From Nitrospirota bacterium (lineage in GTDB: Bacteria > Nitrospirota > Nitrospiria > Nitrospirales > Nitrospiraceae): a stretch of 45,764 nt of DNA. The stretch spans positions 1 through 45,764 of the forward strand of contig VBOJ01000075.1 of the NCBI GenBank assembly GCA_005877775.1, in the 5' to 3' direction. The notes under the pieces are model-generated. The model was not told the origin of the DNA. It searched no databases and saw only the letters and a list, made by a program, of their open reading frames with translations. Made by a program: the position numbers and the translations under genes. Below are positions 15,390 to 22,978 of the stretch, piece by piece. The stretch's first letter is position 1; each line of letters opens with the position of its first letter.

Positions 15390-16595
15390 ATGAAGCTGGC
15401 GATTCGGGATGCGCGAGTGCTTGACGGCCGAGGACAGGCGCGGGAGCAGGCGACGCTTCTGATCCAGGACGACCACATTGAGGCAATCGGCGATGACCGT
15501 CAGGTGAAGGTCCCACGCGGCACGAGGGAGATCCATGCCCGTGGGATGACCGTGCTTCCGGGATTGATTGATTGCCACGTCCACCTCTGTCTCGGCGGGG
15601 ACGCGGATGTGCTTCGCACGATCCGGGAGGAAGATCCCGCCCTCACGTTGCTCAAGGCCGCTCGGTTCGCGCGAACGACTCTCGAATCTGGCTTCACGAC
15701 GGTGCGCGACCTCGGGTTTCGCGATCACTCGATTTTTTCCCTCAGACAGGCCATTCAGGACGGCTTCCTGCCCGGTCCCCGTATTGTGGCGGCGGGGCTG
15801 GCCGTCTGCATGACCGGAGGCCATGCCCGCTTCATCGGTCGGGAAGCTGATGGTCCAGTGGAAGTGGTGGCGGCGGTTCGTGAGCAACTGGCGAGGGGAG
15901 CGGAGGTCATCAAGTTTATTGCGTCCGGAGGGGTGCTGACTCCAGGCACTTCACCGGACTCTCCGCAGATGACTCCTGAAGAACTGGAAGCCGGCATGGC
16001 CGAGGCCCGCAGAGCCGGACGTCGCGTCGCCGCTCATGCCCACGGCGCCGAGGGGATGAAGAACGCGATCAGGGCCGGCGCCCATTCGATCGAACACGCC
16101 ACGCTGATGGATGATGAGGCTGCAGCCTTGATGCGAGAGCAAGGGGTCTTCATGGTCCCGACGCTCTCGGCCCTCGCCACGACTGCCGATTGCGGGCTTC
16201 CCTGTGGCATTCCCGAGACGGCCGTGCTCAAGGCACGAACGATGCGGGCCCGGCACGAAGCCAGCTTCAAGAGGGCCCACCGAAGTGGTATCCCCATCGC
16301 GTTCGGGACCGATGCAGGCACCCCCTTCAACCATCACGGGGAGAATGCGCAGGAACTTGACCGAATGGTTGCTCTCGGCATGAGCCAGATGGAGGCCATC
16401 GTCGCAGCCACGGGCTCTGCCGCCAGATTGTTGGACATCGAGCACCTGGTGGGTACCATCGAGGTGGGCAAGCAAGCCGACCTGTTGATCGTTGACGGAA
16501 ACCCGCTCAAGAAGATCAGCCTCCTTCGAGATCGGGATCGCATCATGGGCGTGATGCAGGCCGGCCGGTTCGTCAGTGGGCCAATGGCTCACTGA
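15390..16595 (+). CDS. Amidohydrolase (imidazolonepropionase/prolidase-like)
   Basis: A 401-residue metal-dependent amidohydrolase. Metal ligands visible: HVH in LPGLIDCHVHLCLGG (63-65), a lysine in AEVIKFIASGG (K175) that is the usual carboxylated bridging lysine, H216/H218 in VAAHAHG, H236 in SIEHATLMDD and D308 in FGTDAGTPF. The C-terminal GTIEVGKQADLLIVDGNP closes the composite beta-sandwich. Such proteins include Xaa-Pro dipeptidases and other amide hydrolases, mostly with unknown natural substrate. The ATG at 15390 is preferred to a GTG nine bases earlier. It ends in a word repeat shared with the converging J-domain gene. Confidence 0.85.
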   Translation: MKLAIRDARVLDGRGQAREQATLLIQDDHIEAIGDDRQVKVPRGTREIHARGMTVLPGLIDCHVHLCLGGDADVLRTIREEDPALTLLKAARFARTTLESGFTTVRDLGFRDHSIFSLRQAIQDGFLPGPRIVAAGLAVCMTGGHARFIGREADGPVEVVAAVREQLARGAEVIKFIASGGVLTPGTSPDSPQMTPEELEAGMAEARRAGRRVAAHAHGAEGMKNAIRAGAHSIEHATLMDDEAAALMREQGVFMVPTLSALATTADCGLPCGIPETAVLKARTMRARHEASFKRAHRSGIPIAFGTDAGTPFNHHGENAQELDRMVALGMSQMEAIVAATGSAARLLDIEHLVGTIEVGKQADLLIVDGNPLKKISLLRDRDRIMGVMQAGRFVSGPMAH

Positions 16596-16672
16596 CGACG
16601 TTATTCGTGAACCGTTATTCGTTAATCCAAAGAGGCTTCTCACGGTTAACGTTTAACGAGTAACGTCATTCA
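16594..16672. repeat. GTTAACG/GTTATTCG word repeat at a convergent junction
   Basis: Left words ACGTTATTCGTGAACCGTT and right words GGTTAACGTTTAACGAG face each other with an imperfect palindrome between the amidohydrolase and J-domain genes. It touches both stop codons and may terminate transcription from both sides. Confidence 0.55.
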
Positions 16673-17311
16673 CCGTCTCACGTAGAACAGCTCCAGCGCG
16701 TCCCGGAACCCGGTCAGACGACCGCGCTGGAATGCCTCCTGCAGACGTCCCTTCACCTCCTCGATTTGATCTTCATCCTCCCTCAGGACCACACGCTGGG
16801 AGATCATCATCTGTAGCGCCACAGCCAGCAGTCGCTTGGTTCTGGCTACCATGTCGGGCGTTACAAATTCTGGCATGACCTGTGACGCACGCTCCCTGAC
16901 GATCGTCTCATGAAAGCTGTCATAGCCCTGCTGCTCAACCGTCCGTTCCCTGATGATCGCCAGCTCAGCCTTGACCCGATTCGCATCCTTCATCAGGATT
17001 GCGAAGATCTCCTTCCTCCCTTCATCATGCAGTTTACGCTCCATCTCCTCAACGATGACGGTGGGGTCGGGCGGTTCCTCGCTCGCCTCAAAGGCTCCAA
17101 AGCGCAAGCGTTCATACGTTTTTCGTGACTCCGGATCGCCGATGACTTCGTAGGCGGCGTTGATTTCACGGATCTTCGCCTCCGCTTCCTGGTTGCCGGG
17201 GTTCCGGTCCGGATGGTACTGAAAGGCCAGCTTCCGGTAGGCCCTCTTGATCTCTTCGTCAGAAGCATCTCTCGCAACACCGAGCGTCTCGTAGTAGTCG
17301 AGTCTGGCCAT
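16670..17311 (-). CDS. J-domain (DnaJ-like) protein
   Basis: 213 residues. The first 70 are a J-domain: [25 protein letters not shown], the HPD signature at 33-35, and [21 protein letters not shown]. The rest is helical and charged and lacks the Gly/Phe and zinc-finger regions of DnaJ, so it is a type III J-protein that would direct DnaK to a specific partner. The partner is unknown. A -10-like TATAGT sits only about a dozen bases upstream of the ATG, so the transcript would be almost leaderless. Confidence 0.85.
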   Translation of the reverse strand: MARLDYYETLGVARDASDEEIKRAYRKLAFQYHPDRNPGNQEAEAKIREINAAYEVIGDPESRKTYERLRFGAFEASEEPPDPTVIVEEMERKLHDEGRKEIFAILMKDANRVKAELAIIRERTVEQQGYDSFHETIVRERASQVMPEFVTPDMVARTKRLLAVALQMMISQRVVLREDEDQIEEVKGRLQEAFQRGRLTGFRDALELFYVRR

Positions 17312-17322
17312 CGCAGCGCGAA

Positions 17323-17351
17323 ACTATAGCATCGGGTGTCCGGACCCGCAA
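17323..17351 (-). promoter_or_regulatory. Promoter for the J-domain gene
   Basis: On the minus strand TTGCGG (17346-17351) and TGC-TATAGT (-10 at 17323-17328). Transcription would begin about five bases before the ATG, giving a nearly leaderless mRNA. Confidence 0.4.
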
Positions 17352-17403
17352 CACATCGGAATTTCCCCGATCGATGCGCACGCGCTCGTGTTTCCGTGTT
17401 GAC

Positions 17404-17432
17404 TTGACACAAGTTCGAAACCTGCTTAGCCT
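17404..17432 (+). promoter_or_regulatory. Promoter for the MFS gene
   Basis: A perfect TTGACA at 17404-17409, a 17-bp spacer and a weak -10 (TAGCCT at 17427-17432). The predicted transcript starts near 17439, just before ATG 17444 and ahead of ATG 17462. Confidence 0.4.
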
Positions 17433-17443
17433 GGCACGCCGTT

Positions 17444-18751
17444 ATGCCCGAGAACCACGTCATGAACCACACTTCCTGGCGCCACGGCGTCACGCGTTAT
17501 CAATGGCTCGTCCTGCTCGTCGCCTGGCTGGGATGGGTCTTCGATTCCATGGATGCAACGATCTACGCCATTGTCCTGCATCCAGCGTTGGAGGAGCTGC
17601 TCCGGACTTCCGTCGCGGACGGGCTGGTTAGCCATGAAGTCATCGGCTGGTACGGCGGATTGATCTTTTCGATTTTTCTCATCGGCTGGGCGGTGGGCGG
17701 CGTGCTGTTCGGCATCGTCGCCGACTACTTTGGGCGAACGAAGACCTTGATCATCACGATCCTCGTCTACTCCCTGTTTACGGGCCTCGCCGCGCTGTCA
17801 GACACATGGTGGCACTTGGCGATCTATCGGTTCGTGACTGCGCTGGGGATTGGCGGCGAATGGGCTGCCGGCGCGGTGATCGTGGCGGAAGTCTGGCCAG
17901 AAGAGAAGCGTGCGAAAGCCGCCGGCATTTTGCAGTCAGCCTGGGCCGCTGGCTTTTTCCTCGCTGCCGCAATCAACCTGCTCTTGCAGAGCTATAGCTG
18001 GCGGGTTCTGTTTCTAGTAGGCATCCTGCCGGCCTTCATGTCTCTCTTCATCTTTATGTGGGTGGAGGAACCAGATCGGTGGGTCAAGTCCCGCTCGCAA
18101 GAACTCCTCTCAGGCGCGGGACGGCGGGTGAAACTCCTGGACCTGTTCAAGGGAAATCTTCTGCGCCCTACGTTGGTCGGGTCATCGCTCGCCTTCGTGG
18201 CAGTCTTCGGACTCTGGGGCGCGACCAACTGGGTGCCGACACTGGTGCGGGAATTGCCGGACTTACAGGGGTTGGACCGGGCCGTACAGTCCACCTACGT
18301 GAGCTATGCGATCATGGCGCTCAATCTTGGGGCCCTCGTCGGCTACTTCTGTTTCGGCCCGATGGCTGATCGCTTCGGACGCCGTCCCATCTTCGCCGTG
18401 ATGTGCGCGGGAAGCCTCGTGATGTTGCCGATCACGTTTCTGACGCCCCCCGCTTATGCCGATGTCCTGCTGCTCCTGCCGGTGCTGGGCTTCTTTAACA
18501 ACGGCATCTTCAGCGGCTTTCCCATTTATCTGCCGGAACTCTATCCCACCAGCCTTCGCGCGACCGGTGCCGGGTTCTGCTTCAACGCTGGACGGATCCT
18601 GGCATCAACAGGCCCCTTCCTCACCGGATTTCTCGTGACATCCCTGGGCAGCTTTGGGCGAGCCGCCAGCGCCGTGGCACTGATCTACCTGGTCGGCCTG
18701 GCGATCCTGCCCTTCGCGCCCGAGACGAGGGGGCGGCCGCTGCCCGACTAG
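17444..18751 (+). CDS. MFS transporter (aromatic acid/sugar porter type)
   Basis: 435 residues, twelve predicted membrane helices. Hallmarks: FDSMDATIYAIV in helix 1, loop 2-3 motif FGIVADYFGRTKT, ALGIGGEWAAGAVIVAEVWPEEKRAKA in helix 4, and the repeat of the loop motif, GPMADRFGRRPIF, between helices 8 and 9. This is closest to metabolite:H+ symporters for organic acids; substrate not identifiable. The start could also be ATG 17462 (MNHTSWRHG); neither has a clear ribosome-binding site, and the likely transcription start is at about 17439. The stop codon overlaps the first base of the inverted-repeat element at 18751-18852. Confidence 0.85.
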   Translation: MPENHVMNHTSWRHGVTRYQWLVLLVAWLGWVFDSMDATIYAIVLHPALEELLRTSVADGLVSHEVIGWYGGLIFSIFLIGWAVGGVLFGIVADYFGRTKTLIITILVYSLFTGLAALSDTWWHLAIYRFVTALGIGGEWAAGAVIVAEVWPEEKRAKAAGILQSAWAAGFFLAAAINLLLQSYSWRVLFLVGILPAFMSLFIFMWVEEPDRWVKSRSQELLSGAGRRVKLLDLFKGNLLRPTLVGSSLAFVAVFGLWGATNWVPTLVRELPDLQGLDRAVQSTYVSYAIMALNLGALVGYFCFGPMADRFGRRPIFAVMCAGSLVMLPITFLTPPAYADVLLLLPVLGFFNNGIFSGFPIYLPELYPTSLRATGAGFCFNAGRILASTGPFLTGFLVTSLGSFGRAASAVALIYLVGLAILPFAPETRGRPLPD

Positions 18752-18852
18752 TGCCGTTCCAACTTGATGGGCATCATGACGACCGAGGCTCTGTGTCCAA
18801 GACCTTAGCCCATCCACAGCGCCACAGAGAGCTCGAAAAGTTGGAACGGCAC
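18751..18852. mobile_element. Miniature inverted-repeat element (MITE-like)
   Basis: Perfect 15-bp inverted termini, GTGCCGTTCCAACTT at 18751-18765 and its complement at 18838-18852, enclose about 72 bp that contain a nested CTCTGTG/CACAGAG pair (18789-18795 and 18823-18829). It lies exactly between two convergent stop codons (MFS and bactofilin). The 102-bp size, terminal repeats and position in a non-coding junction suit a MITE; a large terminator hairpin is the alternative. No clear target-site duplication is seen. Confidence 0.5.
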
Positions 18853-18860
18853 GAGCAGCC

Positions 18861-19325
18861 CTACATCCCTGATTCGGACTCTGCCAGGGTCAGCATCTTG
18901 CTCCGATGAGCCGTGAGGTCATGCACGTTCTCGATGGCTTGGGGCTCCTGGTCCGCCCATTGGCTGGGCCCCATGTCGCAGAGACCCTGAAAATGGGCGC
19001 CTTCTTCTATCGAGAACGACGGTGCATGAACCTCGCCGATCAGGACTCCGGATTTTAGGAGCTGCACCTTCTCGCTCGCGGTGATCGTGCCCTTGATCTT
19101 TCCATTACAAATCACGATGCCGGCGGTGATGATGCCCTTGATGACGGCATGTTCTGCGACCACGAGGGTACCCTTGGCGTGAATCTCACCTTCGAAGCGG
19201 CTATCGATGCGGACCGTGCCGTCGAAGGTCACCACGCCGTGGAAGGTGACGTCTCTGCCGAGGAAGGTGAAGTTCTCGCCTTCGCCTTGGCTGTCTGGTT
19301 TCTTGCTGTTGTGGTTCCACATCAT
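18861..19325 (-). CDS. Bactofilin (polymer-forming cytoskeletal protein)
   Basis: 154 residues with the bactofilin beta-helix: FLGRDVTFHGVVTFDGTVRIDSRFEG, GTLVVAEHAVIKGIITAG, CNGKIKGTITASEKVQLLKSG and VLIGEVHAPSFSIEEGAHFQG, in regular turns of about 17 residues, flanked by short polar tails. Bactofilins polymerise without nucleotides and organise cell-shape or polar structures, often near the membrane. The gene sits 15 bp downstream of the outer-membrane protein gene on the same strand, so the two are probably cotranscribed. Confidence 0.9.
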   Translation of the reverse strand: MMWNHNSKKPDSQGEGENFTFLGRDVTFHGVVTFDGTVRIDSRFEGEIHAKGTLVVAEHAVIKGIITAGIVICNGKIKGTITASEKVQLLKSGVLIGEVHAPSFSIEEGAHFQGLCDMGPSQWADQEPQAIENVHDLTAHRSKMLTLAESESGM

Positions 19326-19340
19326 GGTTTCCCCTGTGAG

Positions 19341-20003
19341 CTACTTGCCAGGAGGTGCAAAGTGGTACGTAATCCCTGTCATGAACGTATGCCCCATGTA
19401 GTCTCCGGTGATCCCGTTTTCCACAAAGCGGAAGGTCGCACGATCGTATTTGTACTCGCCAAACAGGGCCACTTCCTTTGTCAGGAACAGACGCGCGCCG
19501 CCGACCAGGTGAAGGCCGGGGCTCGTATCCGTGTCTTTCGCAAAGGCGCCTGTGGCCTTTGCAAAGTTCAATCCGAGCCCCATGCCAGCATAGGGCTGGA
19601 ACTTCTCGCCCGGATAGCGGCCCATGAGGCTGAAGGCCATAGTCGAGACTCGCGTCAGAGCCCCTGGAACGCCGGCTAGTCCCCCAGGAGTGAACTGAGC
19701 AACCTGGCCATTGAGATGCGGGGTAGTTGTGTAGAAGTCAGCCTCGACACCAAGCCATTTGTAGTGCTCAAAATAATGTCCTGCCTTCACTCCGTACGTA
19801 AAAGAGTTGTTCAGGTCAAAGTTGTTGCTCCTACCTGCTCCTGCGCGAACTCCGGTGCCAAAGACGCTGCTGAAGTCCTCTGGGATGGTGAAGCCAAGCT
19901 GGCCGCCGAGGTACGATTCGGCAGAGGCCAGCGAAGGCAGAAGGTGAATCACCCCGATCACGATCGCGAACAAGAATGAGGACACGTAACGGTCCTTTCG
20001 CAT
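19341..20003 (-). CDS. Outer-membrane beta-barrel protein
   Basis: 220 residues: signal peptide (FLFAIVIGVIHLLPSLASA, residues about 8-26) and an eight-strand OmpA/OmpW-like barrel, seen as alternating strands such as YLGGQLGFTIPEDF, FTYGVKAGHYFEHYKWLGVEAD, STMAFSLMGRYP, FQPYAGMGLGLNFAKA, LHLVGGARLFLTKEVALFGE and the terminal TFMTGITYHF. No enzyme or binding motif is seen. The start at 20003 is fixed by an excellent GGAGGTGACC just upstream; the frame is open further back but without a start signal. Bactofilin follows 15 bp downstream. Confidence 0.82.
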   Translation of the reverse strand: MRKDRYVSSFLFAIVIGVIHLLPSLASAESYLGGQLGFTIPEDFSSVFGTGVRAGAGRSNNFDLNNSFTYGVKAGHYFEHYKWLGVEADFYTTTPHLNGQVAQFTPGGLAGVPGALTRVSTMAFSLMGRYPGEKFQPYAGMGLGLNFAKATGAFAKDTDTSPGLHLVGGARLFLTKEVALFGEYKYDRATFRFVENGITGDYMGHTFMTGITYHFAPPGK

Positions 20004-20349
20004 GGTCACCTCCTCATAAGCAGCAGGATGCTGCTTGGGCATTGTGGGAGTATCTGACCCTGTGTTCGAGAACCCCTCGGGGAGGGATGCCCCACAGGAG
20101 GACGATGGGGCATCCACGTGGCGGGGCACAACCGCCGCGCTTCCCTCTAGGGTCTGGGATGAATGGTCATAGGTCAGGGCGGGGAATCGGGCACATACCT
20201 TCCGCCAGGTCAATATCGTGAGCAAAGGGGGTGCCGAATCGTGAGATCATCTATGTTCTTATTTTTATTAGATTTTTTTACGGAGTCCCATTGCTGAAAA
20301 TAGCGTGATGAAGGGAACAGCCTACACGGTTATTCCGGTATAGAGCTGA

Positions 20350-20705
20350 TCTCGCTGAATCTAAAGACATGCGATTGTATGGATTTTCCTATAGCAGGTG
20401 GTGAGAAGAAGCCGCATCCAATGACCGAACAGTTGCTGAGTGACCGATGGTCTGTCGGTATAGACCAACAAGGAGAACCGCGGTGATGGCGGCGATGGCA
20501 GCCGGATCCAGAGCCTCTCGTTCCACAAGATGGCCATGCCACTGGTTGTAAAAAATGTCTCGGTGCTGAACGACGAGACCGCGACGGGACGGAATGGGAA
20601 ACGTATCCTGTGTTGTCGAACGGAGTAAAGAAGGCGAGGCCTAGGCCTCCGTTGATCATGGCATCGAGACCCCCCTGTGAGCCGGTAGCAGAGAAAAGGT
20701 AGCGC
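20350..20705 (-). pseudogene. Relic of a DUF457/YdjM-like membrane metal-dependent hydrolase
   Basis: On the minus strand the segment near 20605-20680 reads LDAMINGGLGLAFFTPFDNT, typical of the YdjM/DUF457 family (usual form: [29 protein letters not shown]). The next conserved part appears in another frame at about 20530-20605 as RFPFRPVAVSSFSTETFF and MAILWNERLWIRLP. So a frameshift lies near 20600. The N-terminal half of the family is missing or unrecognisable. The gene is therefore dead or truncated. The neighbouring region to 20226 is A/T-rich and has nothing I recognise. Confidence 0.6.
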
Positions 20706-20738
20706 CCCCGCCTGCTATGGAAATCAGCCCTGTGGGCA

Positions 20739-20984
20739 TCATGAAAAGCCGTGGCCACGACGCGATGCCTTCGACGGCGGCAGAACAGCATACCCTGCCT
20801 TCTCTAAGGTTTTCCGCGATACTGTGGACCCTTGGGGGTGACCCGGTATGTCTTCGGTCAGATTCCACAATTCGAGTGGCTGGCGTAATCTGGCCTTGTT
20901 ATCTGCCAGATAACCCACGAAGATTGCCGGAGCTGGGGGGCGTTGAGATACCGTGGCAGTCTTCGTGGTTTTACCATTGTCCAT
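20739..20984 (-). CDS. Small hypothetical protein
   Basis: 81 codons beginning MDNGKTTKTATVSQRPPAPA, with an excellent ribosome-binding site AAGGAGGAGAGG seven bases before ATG 20984. The sequence FVGYLADNKARLRQPLELWNLTEDIPG looks like a folded or motif-bearing small protein; the last ten residues (RRGHGFS) run into the decayed zone and may be frameshifted. Family not recognised. It is listed because the start signal is strong, but it may be a remnant. Confidence 0.45.
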   Translation of the reverse strand: MDNGKTTKTATVSQRPPAPAIFVGYLADNKARLRQPLELWNLTEDIPGHPQGSTVSRKTLEKAGYAVLPPSKASRRGHGFS

Positions 20985-21075
20985 ATCCTCTCCTCCTTAG
21001 TCTCCATAGATCATCAGGATCTTGTTCCCTGGCCGATTCCAGCATCACGCTGAGTGTCGCCGCGAACCCAAGGTC

Positions 21076-21336
21076 TTAGACACATCCGGTTGCCTCTCCC
21101 ACAGCAACTTCACGCTTCTCTTTCATGAGGCCTCCCTGGTTTTCTCGACATTGATGATTAGCGTCCACGTTTAACACTCTGTACGGTCTTTCCTTGCACA
21201 GATACTGCACAGCCTCTTCAGCGTCTTCCCTCCTGGAGCAGTTGACGCAAGCGTAGAAATGGCCCACCAATCCTTCCAGCATGTCGATCACACGCTCCGG
21301 GAACATCATCCCCCGACACTTTTTGCACGTGCGCAT
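21076..21336 (-). CDS. Small zinc-ribbon protein
   Basis: 86 residues. Two CxxC pairs, MRTCKKCRGMMFPERV and YACVNCSRRED, form a predicted zinc ribbon; the first is only three residues from the start. The rest is polar. Such small zinc-ribbon proteins are often DNA or RNA associated, but no function can be named. The start is set by GCAGGAGGTCGAAG directly upstream of ATG 21336; the frame is open further upstream without a good signal. Confidence 0.6.
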   Translation of the reverse strand: MRTCKKCRGMMFPERVIDMLEGLVGHFYACVNCSRREDAEEAVQYLCKERPYRVLNVDANHQCRENQGGLMKEKREVAVGEATGCV

Positions 21337-21565
21337 CTTCGACCTCCTGCTGCAGATTGAGAAACGTGGGTTAGCAACCTGCGTCAACTGCCCAGTCATC
21401 TCGCTGATCATATTATTGAGCTTCAATCAGCGCCCCGACGGTAGGTGAGACGGCGGGCGGGAGGAATCAGGTGAATAGAGGAATCGATGAGGGATAAATA
21501 CCTGATGGCGATCCTTCTTCAAGCATCGTGGCAGATATTTTGGTAAAAGGCTTCCCCTCTCCTTG

Positions 21566-21631
21566 ATCAGGTGTTTCCTCCAAGTTCATTCGGGTGATTC
21601 CTTCCGTTGAATTGCGGTATTTGCCGGATTG
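21566..21631 (+). promoter_or_regulatory. Shared operator motif, copy A
   Basis: Three boxes in direct orientation: ATCAGGTGTTTCCTCC (21566), ATTCGGGTGATTCCTT (21588) and ATTGCGGTATTTGCCGGATTG (21611), spaced 22 and 23 bp. A -10-like TTAAAG lies about 19 bp past the last box, and TATACA follows at about 21674. The first gene downstream is 21727-22023. Confidence 0.55.
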
Positions 21632-21726
21632 TCCTTTCCCGACCAGTCACTTAAAGAGCTCGTAAGAGATTCTATACAAATGATCATCATGACTCATCAT
21701 GATGATGCGGGGAGGGAACCACCAAA

Positions 21727-22023
21727 ATGGAACAATCAACAAATGAAATCCTCTCACGCATCGAGTGGTGCCGGCTCCAGCGGAAGGGGGCGGTCACACG
21801 TGACGAAGAGGAGGGGTGGCAGGCGGAGGAAGCAGGGCTCATTGATGCCTTGCTCGGTAGGGATCGGACAGAAATGAGGAAAACGTCCCATCCCTCTTTG
21901 CTTGAGCGCTATAGACTTGGCCTACAGGATGGGCAAGTGCTCATGCGCTTTACTCCAGCGCTACAACCGGACGGCGTAAAATCTGAAACCACGGAAGGGC
22001 TCATCCAAGTCCCTTCCAGATAA
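21727..22023 (+). CDS. Hypothetical protein, possible regulated small protein
   Basis: 98 residues: MEQSTNEILSRIEWCRLQRKG followed by a charged, mainly helical body (EEEGWQAEEAGLIDALLGRD, LLERYRLGLQDGQVLMRF). No domain recognised. It is preceded by copy A of the shared operator, which is what makes it interesting, and GGGAGG is found about ten bases before the start. A possible terminator follows at 22022-22065. Confidence 0.5.
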   Translation: MEQSTNEILSRIEWCRLQRKGAVTRDEEEGWQAEEAGLIDALLGRDRTEMRKTSHPSLLERYRLGLQDGQVLMRFTPALQPDGVKSETTEGLIQVPSR

Positions 22024-22065
22024 CAGGCCGATCCGGCAGAGGTCCCGTGAGCCCCTCCGCCTGTT
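22022..22065 (+). terminator. Possible terminator after the 98-residue gene
   Basis: AACAGGC (22022-22028) can pair with GCCTGTT (22059-22065), with a GCAGAGG/CCTCCGC-like inner stem, and T-rich sequence follows. The run of T is short, so this is tentative. Confidence 0.3.
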
Positions 22066-22188
22066 CTTTCACTTAATAAAAAAGATGCATGGCGACGATG
22101 CTCTGGTGAGACCGCCTTTGGGTCGGTGGATGCATGCTGACGGCACAATCGCTACTCAGTCCCATTCTCTAGAGAGGTGGCGTGTAAT

Positions 22189-22608
22189 ATGGCAGCAACG
22201 TCTCCTGCAGCCCAAGAACGTCGGCGTAGCCAACGGATTCCGCTGTCAGTTCCACTATTCGTCACGAGCCTGGATCCCGCTTATGCATTCACCGGGAATG
22301 TACATGCCACCCAGGTGAGTGGCCACGGTTGTATGCTCCATGCTTTCCGTCCCTTCAAGCGCGGCACCAAGCTGCGCCTGGACATTGTTTCCCGCCACTA
22401 CAGTACCACCGCGCATGTTGTACACTCACATCCGACTGGAACGCCCGCTCCGAACTGGAAGGTCGCGCTGGAACTCGAAAAACCAGGAAATTTTTGGAGG
22501 CTTTCGGCCCCCCCACCAGACTGGCTCGGGACTTCGGAACAGCAGCGTAAGAGCGAGAGTCCGCGTTCCGGTTCCGTCAGTGACTCTGCTGGAGAGAACC
22601 AGTCGTGA
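22189..22608 (+). CDS. PilZ domain protein
   Basis: 139 residues. The N-terminal RRRSQRIPLSVPLFV carries the RxxxR part of the cyclic di-GMP-binding signature, and QVSGHGCML about 30 residues later is the xVSxxG part, with Q in place of the usual D/N. A beta-barrel core (GTKLRLDIVSRHYSTTAHVVHS, WKVALELEKP) follows, then a polar tail. It may bind cyclic di-GMP, though the altered second motif could weaken this. Start chosen at ATG 22189 with GAGAGGTGG eight bases upstream. It lies between the hypothetical gene and the stressosome operon, same strand. Confidence 0.75.
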   Translation: MAATSPAAQERRRSQRIPLSVPLFVTSLDPAYAFTGNVHATQVSGHGCMLHAFRPFKRGTKLRLDIVSRHYSTTAHVVHSHPTGTPAPNWKVALELEKPGNFWRLSAPPPDWLGTSEQQRKSESPRSGSVSDSAGENQS

Positions 22609-22649
22609 CTTGCTGATTCAGGTAAGTCCGCGCTTCATATCTCCTTAAA

Positions 22650-22693
22650 ATTCAGGTGTTTCCCCCTCTGACATTCGGGTGTATACCTGATTG
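22650..22693 (+). promoter_or_regulatory. Shared operator motif, copy B
   Basis: Two boxes: ATTCAGGTGTTTCCCC (22650) and ATTCGGGTGTATACCTGATTG (22673), 23 bp apart, clearly direct repeats of one another. The region lies upstream of the stressosome operon (rsbR start at 22979). Confidence 0.6.
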
Positions 22694-22757
22694 TTCCCCT
22701 CCGGCCTTTCCTCTACCTTTCCCTTAAGGTCTCTGACTGATCAGAAGCTAGTCCTCC

Positions 22758-22766
22758 TGCTACAAT
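22758..22766 (+). promoter_or_regulatory. Extended -10 upstream of rsbR
   Basis: TGCTACAAT, an extended -10, lies about 65 bases after copy B of the operator and would give a leader of about 205 bases for rsbR. Confidence 0.35.
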
Positions 22767-22978
22767 GGTTGTTGCGATCTCGCTGCTGCCCGCATACACT
22801 ACCTTTCGTCAGAGAAGGACGGGAAACCTTGCCGGTAATGATGGCCCACTCGGGAAGATGGGAGGGGGTCTCTTCAAGATTCGATCGAAAGCGGTCGTGA
22901 TCGCGGTTTCACGATCAATGTCCACAGGCGTATATAAACGTATATTATAGATGGCCCTTATGAAGGCAGGAGGCTCAC

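Noticed and set aside
18751-18852. A plain rho-independent terminator
   Set aside because: The 15-bp arms are separated by about 72 bp and no T-run follows, which is unlike a normal terminator.
20330-20791. A 153-codon minus-strand gene
   Set aside because: Its N-terminal part is arginine-rich nonsense and its homologous parts are split between frames; better explained as a pseudogene.
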